Shown: positions 18,556-27,695 of the stretch, one piece after another
Layout of the letters: each line of letters begins with the position of its first letter
How positions within the stretch are numbered: position 1 is the first letter of the stretch
Assembly (NCBI RefSeq): GCF_030815485.1
Contig: NZ_JAUSWV010000001.1
Coordinates: 248,001-312,000 of the forward strand
Length of the DNA: 64,000 nucleotides
Direction: 5' to 3'
DNA from: Streptomyces rishiriensis
GTDB lineage: Bacteria; Actinomycetota; Actinomycetes; Streptomycetales; Streptomycetaceae
Program-made: the position numbers and the translations under genes
The notes under the pieces: model-generated
The model's input: the letters and a program-made list of their open reading frames with translations, nothing else
Told to the model about the DNA's origin: nothing
Database searches by the model: none

Positions 18556-18905
18556 CGAGGTGCCGGGAGGCAGGTGGCAGACGGTGATCGTCAGGCCGGA
18601 GGCGGCGAATTGGGCGAGTTCGGTCTTCCAGGTGCGGGTGCGGTAGCCGTTGGAGCCGCCTGCGTCAGCGGTGATCAGCAGCCGCCGGCCGTGGGATAGA
18701 CGGCCCGCCCGGTTGCATTCCACCAGCGGCGGATGGACTCGACGGCGAACGCGGCGGTGTCATGGTCGGTGCCCACGTTGACCCAGCCGGTGTTCGCGGC
18801 GACGTCGTAGATGCCGTAGGGCACTGCCCTGCCCAGCTTGCGGTCGGGGAAGTCGTGGGTGCCGACCCGCACCGGCTCGCCTCGCGGCTCCCATTTGGGA
18901 GGCAC
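18556..18905 (-). pseudogene. ISAzo13-family transposase fragment, frameshifted
   Basis: One frame has HDFPDRKLGRAVPYGIYDVA, GWVNVGTDHDTAAFAVES and IRRWWNATGRAVYP. The next frame continues with RLLITADAGGSNGYRTRTWK and LTITVCHLPPGTSK. This order is diagnostic of ISAzo13. Both ends are missing, and it abuts the cut 3' end of the ISL3 gene on the opposite strand. Confidence 0.75.
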
Positions 18906-19234
18906 GGTGTCACTGTACGCCGCCGCTGCTCGGCAGCGGAGCTTGTTTCATCGGAAAGATCCCGCCTGATCCCGACGTGACCATGGCCTGGCGTGTCTTC
19001 GACACGCTTTCGCCGCCCATCGGGCCCGCGCCAAGTTCTGGGCGCATGCGCAACTGGCCGGCCCTGGCAGCTGGTCTGGTTTTCCGCATGCGCATGGTCG
19101 TGTGCTTACACCGAGCACAGCCGCGCCCCGTCCCCGAATCCGAACTGAACCGGCTGCGTTCTTCGCTCGTAGTAACAAGCGAACCGTGGCGGAAGCCTCC
19201 AGCCACTACTACTTGCAATCGGGGAAGGGGAAAA
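18906..19234. other. Intergenic region with GCATGCGCA repeats
   Basis: No gene is seen. GCGCATGCGCA (about 19043) and CGCATGCGCAT (about 19085) are two copies of a self-complementary motif ~40 bases apart, upstream of the orphan gene at 19235. A third copy lies near 16032, upstream of lsr2. Confidence 0.4.
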
Positions 19235-19762
19235 ATGGAACCCGATCAGCTCCTTGAGCAGGCAGAGCAAATCTCAGAAGAGCATGCACGAATGAGAGAT
19301 GCGCTAACGGGAAAACAGATAGAAGAGCAGCTAGAGCTGCTCTCCGCAATGGAAAGAAAGCATGAATCACTTACGCGTCGCCAGGAAAAAGCTAAGGCCC
19401 ACTCCTTGCCGTCAGCCACTCCTGCAAGATATTCATCTAGGATGATCGCTGATCACCTCGCGATTTACAATATGAGGCTCGCAGGAGATCATTACGACCA
19501 GGCCAAAGGGATGCGAGAAAAGTACGAAGCGATGCTGAATCGTCACGCGGAGCAGAGCGCGGCACTGGAAAAGAAAATTATCGACCAAATGGCATCAGGA
19601 GGCGACAGGGTGTCTTTTTCGGTGATAGCGAGTTTCCATCCTGTTCCGATCTCTCCGGAGGTAGCAAGTCTGCATTCGTTGCCCAGGCATCCCGATGCTC
19701 AGCAGCAGGTAATATCACACTACAGCGCCCCGGTGCTGGCGAGTCGGCCAGGGCATTCGTAG
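19235..19762 (+). CDS. Orphan coiled-coil protein, 175 aa
   Basis: From ATG 19235 (preceded by GGGGAAGGGG) the protein is almost all helix and rich in Glu, Gln, Lys and Arg: LLEQAEQISEEHARMRDALT, EEQLELLSAMERKHESL and DQAKGMREKYEAMLNRHAEQ form heptads. A short tail (about 145-175) is disordered. G+C is clearly lower than in the flanking transposase genes, which suggests acquisition. There is no signal or membrane segment, and I do not recognise a family. Confidence 0.75.
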   Translation: MEPDQLLEQAEQISEEHARMRDALTGKQIEEQLELLSAMERKHESLTRRQEKAKAHSLPSATPARYSSRMIADHLAIYNMRLAGDHYDQAKGMREKYEAMLNRHAEQSAALEKKIIDQMASGGDRVSFSVIASFHPVPISPEVASLHSLPRHPDAQQQVISHYSAPVLASRPGHS

Positions 19763-19897
19763 ACGCTATTCAGTGGGTGTGAGCTTACGCTAATCGGGTA
19801 ATTTTTCCCGCGCACGTCGAGTTAGAGGGCGTCTGAAAAGCCTGTCAGCGGGCAAGTGGCCTGGTAGCGGGGCGGCGACGCGCTACCGGGGGCTGGG

Positions 19898-20400
19898 GTG
19901 TGCGGGCTGCGTACCCGTTACTCGACAGATCTGTCCGATCCGGAGTGGGAGATCCTCCGTCCGCTGGTACCAGAGGTCAAGCCCGGTGGGCGGCCCGCGA
20001 TACATGCGCGGCGGGAGATCCTCAACGCGTTGGCATACTGGCTGCGGGCCGGCTGCGCCTGGCGACTGCTGCCGCACGACCTGCCGCCCTGGCAGACCGT
20101 CTACCACTACTGGCGACGCTGGCAGCAAGAAGGCGTGTGGGAGCGGATGTTGACGGCGCTGCGCGAACGCGAGCGGGTACAGCTCGGCCGTGAGCCCGGC
20201 GAGCGTCGGCGATCGTGACGGAGTGGCAGTCCTGTTCGCTCGGGCTGCCGATGCCTTCCCGCGCCTTCGGCACGCGTGGGCGGACCAGGGCTACCGCGGC
20301 GCCGACTTCCACGCCTGGGCCCGGGAAGCCACCGGCATCACCGTGCAGGTCGTGCAGCGCCGCGACGGCGGATTCCGCTCGACCTGGGCGAAGGTGAGGG
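19898..20400 (+). pseudogene. IS5-family transposase with internal deletion
   Basis: The N-terminal part (RYSTDLSDPEWEILRPLVP, LNALAYWLRAGCAWRLLPHD, PPWQTVYHYWRRW) is followed, across a deletion near 20190-20215, by a late part (HAWADQGYRGADFHAWAREA, ITVQVVQRRDGGF). The catalytic middle and the end are missing. Confidence 0.75.
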
Positions 20401-20450
20401 AACCGCCTCCGGCAGTACTGAGGCGTCCCCCGGAGTGTGGACACGGGGGT

Positions 20451-20540
20451 TCATGCCGCGAGCGTGAGTCTATGCTCTGCCCGGTGCTGCTGTTCGAACT
20501 CGACGGGTGAGAGGTAGCCGAGGCTGCTGTGGCGCCTGCG
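20451..20540 (-). pseudogene. IS3-family OrfB, last 29 residues
   Basis: The minus strand reads RRRHSSLGYLSPVEFEQQHR and a few more residues to TGA at 20453-20451. This is the well-known C-terminus of IS3 OrfB integrases. It is a small scar between an IS5 fragment and the 5' end of a recombinase remnant. Confidence 0.75.
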
Positions 20541-20546
20541 AGCGTT

Positions 20547-21964
20547 GCTCCCTGCTGTCGAAGATCGGACGGTGGCTCGCCGACGAACATCCCGAGATCA
20601 CCGAGCCGACTCAGTGGACCCGCCAGACCTGCGCGGCCTGGGTCGCCGCGGTGGACAAGCTCCGCGTCGGGGACTACGTCCAACGAGTCGCCAGTCACGA
20701 GAAACGGGCAGGTCAGCCGATCACGCCGCACAGCAAGTCGGGCTACCTCACCGCGACCCGCGCCTTCTTCCGCGACCTTCAGGAATGGGAGTGGATACCC
20801 CGACGGTTCGACCCCGTACGCGCGCTGTCGACGCCCCGAACCATCGCGGCGATGCTCGGCCCCGACCCGCGGGTGATAGCCGATGACATCTGGGCCAAAC
20901 TGCTGTGGGCCGGGCTCAACATCGGCCCCGACGATCTGCCGACCAGGCTCAACAGCCTGCGCTATCCGTTCGAGCTCCTCAGAGTGCTGTCCCTGACCTG
21001 GCTGTTCAGTGGCCTGCGCAGTGACGAGATCTCGCGACTTCGCGTGGGCTGCGTCCGCTGGCAGCACGAGGGGTTCCCGATCCCCGGCGACTCCGACGAG
21101 GTACTGGCGCGAGACGCCGGGACATCCCCACCCACAAGACCGGCACCTCGTTCACCAAGCCCGTCGATCCTCTGCTGGGCAAGGCGATCGAGGCATGGCA
21201 GGAACTGCGGCCGCAACAGCCGAAGATGCTGGACCGCAAGACCGGCGAACACGTCGATCTCCTCTTCACTATGAGGGCCCGCCGAGTCGCCAATACCTAC
21301 GTCAACAAGACGATCATCCCGTCGCTCTGCCAGAAAGCCGGCGTCCCCACTACCGATGTCCGGGGCAACATCACCAGCCACCGGGCCCGCTCCACGATCG
21401 CCAGCCAGCTCTACAACGCCAAAGAGCCCATGACACTGTTCGAGCTGCAAGCCTGGCTCGGCCACAGAAGCGCGGAGTCCACTCAGCACTACGCCAAGAT
21501 CACCCCGAACACGCTGGCCAGGGCCTACAACGACGCCGGGTACTTCGCCCGCAACGTCCGCACCATTCGAAGTGCTCGTCGACCGCGACGCGGTCGCCTC
21601 CGGCGCCGCCGCCAATGGCGAGGCATGGCAGTACTACGACCTCGGCCACGGCTGGTGCACCTACTCCTTCTTCGAGCAATGCCAGCACCGCATGGCTTGC
21701 GCACGCTGCGACATCTACACCCCGAAGAACTCCAGCAAGGGCCAGCTGCTTGAGGCCAAGGAGAACCTGCAGAAGATGCTCGCCAGCATCCCACTCACCG
21801 ACGAGGAACGCGCCGCCGTCGACGACGGCCAAGTCGCCCTCGACCAAATGCTGGAACGGCTCGCCGACGTCCCCACTCCCGCCGGACCGACGCCGCAGCA
21901 GATCGGAGACCCTGCCACCGCGACGCTGCTGCCGGTCGTCGAGGTTCGCCAAGGCAAGCCTTGA
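20547..21964 (+). pseudogene. Tyrosine recombinase (Tn554-like), two frameshifts
   Basis: Three frames give one protein. Frame A has ITEPTQWTRQTCAAWVAAVD and LTWLFSGLRSDEISRLRVGC with the first catalytic Arg. Frame B has RGNITSHRARSTIASQLYNA (H-x-x-R) and LQAWLGHRSAESTQHYAKIT with the Tyr. Frame C has WCTYSFFEQCQHRMACARCD and the helical tail LQKMLASIPLTDEERAAVDD. Shifts lie near 21105 and 21570. The 5' end is cut next to the IS3 scar. Such recombinases normally act as pairs or trios in Tn554-type transposons; no partner is visible. Confidence 0.8.
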
Positions 21965-22079
21965 GGCAGCAAGCAACCCCCGACGGCGACCCAAGCTCGA
22001 TGAGCGAACTTTGAGTGAATGCCGACTCAAGACCCGCCGCAGGGGCGTCCCCTCCTCGCGCGGAAGGAACTTGACAAAC

Positions 22080-22650
22080 CTGATTCCACAGAAGTTTGGG
22101 CAGCAGGACGAAGCCTTTGGCGTCCTTGGGCCGGGAGACGACCTTGACGGTGATGCCGAGGGTGCTCTGTGTCCAGGTGGCGAACTCCTCGCCGCCGTAG
22201 CCGTTGTCGGCCCAGACCAGCAGGATCTCGGGGTGATCGGTGTGCAGGCGGGTGAGGAGGATGCGGGCGGCATCGCGGTCCTGGACGTCGGCGGGGGTGA
22301 CGAGGAGGTCGACGAGGAGGCCGTTGGTCGACCAGGAGATGTCTTTTCCTGCCATTGATGTGTTTGTTGGCGTCGTAGCCCCGGGTCGCTTTCGAGACTG
22401 TTTCGGCGCCCTTGACGGACTGGGATCGGATCGCTCGGACCTGCCAAGGACACCGCTGTCGCCGGATGCGAAGCCGCTGGCGGAGATGGTCCAGGACGTG
22501 CCGCAGGACGCCGGCCTTCGCCCAGCGGGCGAAGTAGCCGAACACGGTCCGCCAGGGGATGCCGAAGTCGGCGGGCAGCGCCCGCCACTTCGCGCCGTTG
22601 TTGGTGATGTAGCGGATCGCGTCGACGACGCGCCGGATCCCCCTGGGTGC
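22080..22650 (-). pseudogene. IS5-family transposase fragment, frameshifted
   Basis: Frame 1 runs GIRRVVDAIRYITNNGAKWR, DFGIPWRTVFGYFARWAKAG and YDANKHINGRKRHLLVD. Frame 2 continues LLVTPADVQDRDAARILLTR, VWADNGYGGEEFATW and KVVSRPKDAKGFVLLP. The shift lies near 22340, and the C-terminal signature is missing. Confidence 0.75.
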
Positions 22651-22659
22651 CAGCTACCT

Positions 22660-23074
22660 CGTGATCGCCACCGTAGCCGCTCAAGTCCCCTGCGCGACAA
22701 GGGGATTCAACGCCAATCCCCCGCCCCGACCACGGCCCCTGCGCACCCGACCACAGACCCAACCATGCAGGTCAACGGGATGTGCAATCGCCACGTCCGA
22801 AACACTGCGCAGACTGCGCAATGCGACAGCCCAATGCCCAGCGGCCGAAGCCAGCCACCATAGCGCAACCGCGCAGCACTCCCGGCTGCACGCCCACGGA
22901 CCGACCGGAAGAAGGCGGCTGCACAATGGTCGCAGCAGCGAATGCACAACCTACGCATACCGGTTACACAGGCACCCCTGGCGGTTCACTGAACCTTTTC
23001 ATCCTCATGCACGTTGAACTGGTCGTAAGAACATCTACGGCAGAGTACGCAAAGCTGATACAGGAGATGCAATT
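22660..23074. other. Intergenic region upstream of orphan gene 23075
   Basis: No gene is seen. G+C is falling, and a direct repeat ACTGCGCAG/ACTGCGCAA lies at about 22804-22822. The promoter of the next gene should be here. AGGAG lies about 9 bases before its ATG. Confidence 0.4.
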
Positions 23075-23557
23075 ATGCCTTATCTGGGCATAGACAGAGC
23101 AGCAGAAATTCACGCTTGGTATACTTCACATCCTGAACAGTTGGGATATCTTCCACCCGCCACCAGGGCTGCAAACGACCCTCAGTTTAATAATGTGCTG
23201 GGTTATTGGCTTTCGTTGGTTGCAAATAAAAGTGGAGGCCTTTCCGATGGCGAAGCAGGCGCCCTAAGAAAGTATGGTTTTGCAGAGCATTTGACCCCAA
23301 AGAGTAATCCTCGCGGCGAATTTCAATGGGAACTCAAAAATACTGTTCCGCGAAATTCAGATTTCGTCAGAATGCAGCAAATGAATTCAATTGCGGCTAC
23401 TGCGCGACGGGGGCCAGACGTCCGTGGAGCGAATCCAGGTCCAACGCTACCCGGCCCTAAAGATCTCTTTCCAGACCTCTTTCCACGGGTGTCTGGACAG
23501 GGGCAGGAGCAGGGGCATCTGCCGCAAGGATCGGGGCTTTCCGGACCAGCGCGTTGA
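23075..23557 (+). CDS. Orphan protein with HA-like helical module, 160 aa
   Basis: The first ~95 residues are folded and low in G+C. After a helix (DRAAEIHAWYTSHPEQLG) comes YLPPATRAANDPQFNNVLGY, a hydrophobic helix and GGLSDGEAGALRKYGF. This L-P ... G-x-L ... E-x-x-x-L-R-x-x-G-F order is like the helicase-associated (HA) module and like two repeats in the protein at 53313-54665. From about residue 110 the tail is Gly/Pro-rich and disordered. It may be a small nucleic-acid-binding protein; this is inference. AGGAG precedes ATG 23075. Confidence 0.7.
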   Translation: MPYLGIDRAAEIHAWYTSHPEQLGYLPPATRAANDPQFNNVLGYWLSLVANKSGGLSDGEAGALRKYGFAEHLTPKSNPRGEFQWELKNTVPRNSDFVRMQQMNSIAATARRGPDVRGANPGPTLPGPKDLFPDLFPRVSGQGQEQGHLPQGSGLSGPAR

Positions 23558-24107
23558 TGTAGATCGCATCTAAAAGCCAGGCAGGGCGCCTTTACCAATA
23601 CGCGGAGCAGTGCACGCTCTCGCCGAATTCAGCGTCCATCCGGACCTCGCGGCGCCATCCCGACCCCACGCAAGATCAACAACTGACTCATGCTGCACAT
23701 GATGATCTGCGGCCCCAAGGATGTGGCTGCTGTTGGCGAAACAGTCCTCGGCGGCACGGCTCACGTCGGGGAGTCCTGGGGTGCGCACGCCTGGAGACCT
23801 GGTGTGTAAAGCATGGCGCCGCGGAAATGACAAGGTCCGCCGACTGGGCGAACAAAGTCGTGAAGCTCTGCGCCGGGCAACCGTCAGCACTGGGTCGGGG
23901 CCCCGTCGGCCACCTGCTGATCGACCGTGTTGGTCTGGAAGTGCTTCAGGCGGCTTTGAGAACGTGATGGGTGGCCTGGGCCCACTCACGCGTTGAGCAG
24001 TCGGCGTGACGTACGTCGAAGTGCTTGAGGAGTTCACTGTCGGCCGTGCCCAGACAGCATGAGTGGGATGATCCGCAGCATCTCTTCGCCAGCCGCTCGG
24101 ACAGAGT
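23558..24107. other. No recognisable gene; possible gene tail on the minus strand
   Basis: On the minus strand about 24045-23955 a coding-like piece reads ELLKHFDVRHADCSTREWAQ and ends in THHVLKAA plus a stop. No family or start is seen. The rest is without clear features. Confidence 0.35.
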
Positions 24108-24140
24108 GCGTCCCTCCCGGAAGGTCCCTGGGAGGGACGC
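24108..24140. repeat. Inverted repeat, 11-bp perfect stem
   Basis: GCGTCCCTCCC (24108-24118) and GGGAGGGACGC (24130-24140) flank an 11-base loop. It lies about 60 bases outside the IS21-like end at 24201 and may be a terminator of lost minus-strand transcription. Confidence 0.6.
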
Positions 24141-24274
24141 CTCCGGGAGGAGTCGGGGTGCGACTCTTCAGTCGTTCAATCCCTCTTGGTCGATGAAGCC
24201 TGTCGGCGACGCTTGAAATGTGAGCCGATTCCGGCGGGCGAAAAGTAACCCCCTGCTGTGTCAGTTGATGTTGG

Positions 24275-24842
24275 TCATTCCCCGGTGTTGGCGGCGGGAA
24301 CCCGTCCGAGGTCGCGGCCGCGCATGCGATAGCTGTCGCGCTTCAGCGAGATCACCTCGGCATGGTGGACGAGTCGGTCGATCATCGCGGCGGCGACGGT
24401 TTCGTCGCCGAAGACCTCGCCCCAGCGCCCGAAGGGCTTGTTACTGGTCAGGATCACCGAGGCTCGTTCGTAGCGGCCCGAGATGAACTGGAAGAACAGG
24501 TTCGCGGCCTCGGGCTCGAAGGGGATGTAGCCCACTTCGTCGACCACGATCAGCGGGATCCGTCCCAGCCGGGTCAACTCGTCGCTCAGACGCCCTGCTT
24601 GATGGGCCTCGGCGAGGCGGGTGACCCACTGGGCGGCGGTGCCGAAGGCGACCCGGTGGCCGGCCTGGCAGACCCGGATGCCGAGACCGGTGGCGAGGTG
24701 GGTCTTGCCGGTGCCGGGCGGCCCCAGGAAGATCACATTCTCCTTTCCGGCGACGAAGTCCACCGTCCCCAGATGAGCGATGACCTCGCGTTTCACGGAC
24801 CGCTGGTGGTCGAAGTCGAAGTCCTCCAGCGAGCGCTTTTAA
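24275..24842 (-). pseudogene. istB: IstB-like ATPase of an IS21-family element, 5'-truncated
   Basis: IstB is the AAA+ helper of IS21 transposition. The Walker A (LGPPGTGKTHLA), the IRVCQAGHRVAFGTAAQWV segment, the Walker B (IPLIVVDEVGYIPFE), sensor-1-like SVILTSNKPFGRWGEVFGD and the end VISLKRDSYRMRGRDLG are intact. The N-terminal ~80 residues are gone: a TAA stands directly before the first conserved codons at 24842. TGTCGGCGACGCTTGAAATG at 24201-24220 resembles an IS21 end. No istA is present. Confidence 0.8.
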
Positions 24843-25100
24843 GGGACTGCCTGACTCTGGAGTGGCGGTCTCGGGGATCTGGCGTCTGCGCGGCGTCGAC
24901 GCGGACCGTGGGGTCTACGTCGCGCGGCAATTCGCTGCAGCAGCGGAGTCAAAGCCGAACACCATGGGACGTCAGCGTGCGCAGAGCATCGCTGCCCGGC
25001 TCCCCGACACGGAGCGCGATCTGGCCGACCACTTGCTGGCGTTCGCGTCGTGAGCCATCGCGGCGTGCAGGCTCGGTAATGAAGTGCCGGATGGTGTGCC

Positions 25101-25247
25101 CTACTGCGAGTGAGTCTCCTCGACCACCCAGGACAGGTACGCCTCCGACCCGCCGGTTACGGGCAGCGTGATCCACTGGGGGACGTCATACGGATGCTTC
25201 TCGTGCAGCCACGCCTCCAGTACCGGAAGACGGTCCGCCGTAGTCAT
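25101..25247 (-). pseudogene. CutA1-type protein, C-terminal stump
   Basis: The last 48 residues, TTADRLPVLEAWLHEKHPYD, then PQWITLPVTGGSEAYLSWV and EET, are the characteristic end of CutA1, a small trimeric protein linked to divalent-metal tolerance. The stump follows in frame on a broken IS701 transposase, so a deletion joined the two. Confidence 0.7.
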
Positions 25248-25249
25248 AT

Positions 25250-25960
25250 ACGAGATCCGCCACGTCCGAGCGGACGGCCAGGGCGTAGGCGAGCCCACGC
25301 TCGGACATGCGGTCCGCAGGTGTGTGTTGGTGCCGTAGACGGCGTCGGCCACCACGACCGGCGGCCTCATGCCCCAGCCTACGAGCGTGTCCAGGGCAAG
25401 ACGCCACTTCTCGCGGTGCATGGCGTCCGCCAGGATCCGGGCCAGGGCCCGGCGGGCGGTGACCGACGTCCACTCCTGGGGCAGGAACAGGCGCCGCTGC
25501 AGCAGGCAGGAGGCGGCATCGGCGGCGGCGTGGACGCTAACCGCGACCTTGCAGTTCGCCCTCTTTCCCAAGGCCCCGCAGTACTGCGGAGCCACCAGCC
25601 GACATCCAGCCGTCCTTGGGCACCGACATATCGTCGATCGCCAACGCCACCAGACCGATCAACGGCAGCATCCGTTCGACGGTCCGCCGTTGCACCGGCA
25701 CCGGATCCCACGTGGACTGGTTCACGAACTGCTGCAGGTTCTGCTCGTTGCCGTCCAGTAATCGCGAAGCCATGGCCTGGATGGACTTGCGGCGGCCGTC
25801 GAGCATCAGTCCGCGCAGGTAGCAGTCGCCCTTGGCCCGCTGGTCCTTCCGCGGCACCGAGGCGAATACATCCGCCACGAACAACACCAACTTCGCCCCA
25901 ACACGGTTCACTTCATGTGCATCCACCCAACCATGCTCTCGAGCAGGCCGGACAGGAAGA
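25250..25960 (-). pseudogene. IS701-family transposase, frameshifted and truncated
   Basis: Frame 1 reads VNRVGAKLVLFVADVFASVP, KDQRAKGDCYLRGLMLDGRR, EQNLQQFVNQSTWDPVPVQR and LVALAIDDMSVPKDG (first catalytic Asp). Frame 2 takes over near 25580 with PQYCGALGKRANCKVAVSVH and VVADAVYGTNTHLRTA (second Asp). The catalytic Glu part is lost at the joint with the CutA stump. Confidence 0.8.
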
Positions 25961-25974
25961 CCTAACGGAGTCCT

Positions 25975-27028
25975 ACTAACGACCTCGTGCACGGTTGGCC
26001 GTTGCTTGGCACCAGGTGAACTCGTTGAACTGTGCATGATCGGGGTTGGGGCGCGTGAGTTGATCGTGGCGGAGTACCGGATCACCGGGCTGTCGCCGGA
26101 TGTAATCGGTGAACTCATCGCAGAAGTAGGACCGTTGTGGCACGAACAGCATCAGGAACGCCTGACGGCTCGGCCGCGGCAACGGGCTGTAGGAGCTGGG
26201 GCGAAGCACACGTTCGTCTTCGTCGACCGCCTGCTGGCCACCCTCGTAAGCCTGCGCCATGGCACCACCCATGACGTGCTGGCCCGCTGGTTCGGAGTGG
26301 ACCGCTCCACCATCACCCGCGCTATCGGCGAGGTGCGGCCCCTGCTCGCGCAACGGGGCTGCACCATCGCCCCGGGCGTCCGGTTGTGCACTCTCGCCGA
26401 GGTCATCGAGCAACTGGGCGCCGTCGGTCAGACCGGCATCATCGACGGCACGGAGATCCGCGTTCGACGCCCGGTCGCAGGCCGCAAGGACCAGGACAAG
26501 TACGTCTCCGGCAAGACCAGGCAGAACGCCGTGAAGTCCATGGTCCTCACGGACATCGAGGGGCGCGTGCTGTTCTGCAGCCCCGTCCGGCCGGGCTGCG
26601 CCGACATCACCCAGGCCCAACAGCTCGGACTGGCCCAGCTCCTGGCCGACGGTCCGTTCATGGAGAACCTCGCGGACGCCGGCTACCAGGGCATGGGCGC
26701 CGAGACAGGCAGACGAGTGGTGACACCGCCACATCGCAAGTTCTAGCAGACCGCTCCCGCCTGGTAGGAGGAACAGCACGAGCAGCAGCGCAAGGCGCAC
26801 TCCTCACGGCGCATCCACGTCGAGCACGGCATCGCACACCTGAAAAACTGGCGCTCCCTCGCCCGCCACCACGGCCGCCGTGAGCACATGAGCGGCATCG
26901 TCCAGGCAGTCGCCGGATTGCTCTCACACCAGCAGACCGCCACCCGGCCCAGCGGCTCCCAGGCATGAACCGGGGGCGAATCCGCGTCCTTCGACGTGAC
27001 ACTGCCAACCGTGCACGAGGTCGTTAGT
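25975..27028 (+). mobile_element. IS5-like element (DDE_Tnp_4 type) with 25-bp perfect ends
   Basis: ACTAACGACCTCGTGCACGG and five further bases at 25975-25999 are repeated inverted at 27004-27028 without mismatch, bounding 1054 bp. The enclosed transposase has two amber codons, so this copy is dead unless helped in trans; its perfect ends suggest recent decay. Confidence 0.85.
26036..26968 (+). pseudogene. IS5-like (HARBI1/DDE_Tnp_4) transposase with two amber stops
   Basis: From ATG 26036: a helix-turn-helix (DVLARWFGVDRSTITRAIGE), GIIDGTEIRVRRPV (first Asp), LADAGYQGMGAE (second Asp) and GIAHLKNWRSLARHHGRREH (Glu-containing end, HVEHGIAHLKNW). One frame covers the whole protein, but TAG occurs at 26744-26746 and 26765-26767, where relatives carry ordinary codons (Lys and Tyr positions, by my recollection of the family). 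The normal TGA is at 26966-26968. Confidence 0.85.
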
Positions 27029-27042
27029 CCGTCATTGTCTTC

Positions 27043-27402
27043 CTATTGACCCCTGCGGGCCCTTGCTGAGGACGTTTCCGCATGCCTGGCTTTAAAATGG
27101 GCTGTCGCCTGCGGGTTCGGGTCGACGTCAGAATATTCGGGCGGGTTCACCGCGCTTGCCCTAGCTGCTGCCGCGCGACTGATTGGTCCCTGAGGATTGT
27201 GCCTGTAGAGAGTCTCTCTTCCCTGGCGGGGCTCCATATGAATGTCGCCGCTCCTGGTGAGTCCATCGAGGGCGGCCGAGAATTCTCTAATGTGTGCCGG
27301 ATTAAGGGAAACAGCAGTCCTGATTACGGCACTGGACTGACTGTAAGGATTTTCCTGCAGGAATTTCAAAATATTCTGCTTGTGATCATCGATTGAAGGC
27401 AT
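27043..27402 (-). CDS. Small winged-helix-like orphan, 119 aa
   Basis: From ATG 27402 (AAGAGGATGCT upstream), the N-terminal two-thirds is a probable winged helix: DDHKQNILKFLQENPYSQSS, IREFSAALDGLTRSGDIHM and a wing RQGRETLYRHNP. The tail is Ala/Pro/Arg-rich and disordered. G+C is below that of the neighbours, as in the other orphan genes of the window. It is likely a DNA-binding protein; target and role are unknown. It lies just outside the IS element ending at 27028. Confidence 0.65.
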   Translation of the reverse strand: MPSIDDHKQNILKFLQENPYSQSSAVIRTAVSLNPAHIREFSAALDGLTRSGDIHMEPRQGRETLYRHNPQGPISRAAAARASAVNPPEYSDVDPNPQATAHFKARHAETSSARARRGQ

Positions 27403-27695
27403 AGCATCCTCTTTTCCATCGTGGCGGGTGCCGCTCGCTGAGCGTTTCCGCAACGTGACGTTAGCGGTAGCCAGATTCTTGCCACGCACATGAGACTTGA
27501 CCGTGAACGCCTAGCCGGCCAGGACTTCTGATGCTCACGGCGCTTGCAGGCGGGCTAACCAGGAGGGCACATCCCGTCAGACTCGGTAGTGCGAAAGGCT
27601 CACTGACTGCAACGGTCACCACAGCTCCCAGGTTCAGTACAGCGACCAAATCGTTTCCCACCCTCGCGGGTGACGATGAACATGTTGACCCCTTA

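Noticed and set aside
26036..26968. Stop-codon recoding at TAG
   Set aside because: Host-type genes nearby use TAG as a normal stop, and the affected genes are mobile remnants, so nonsense mutation explains it better.
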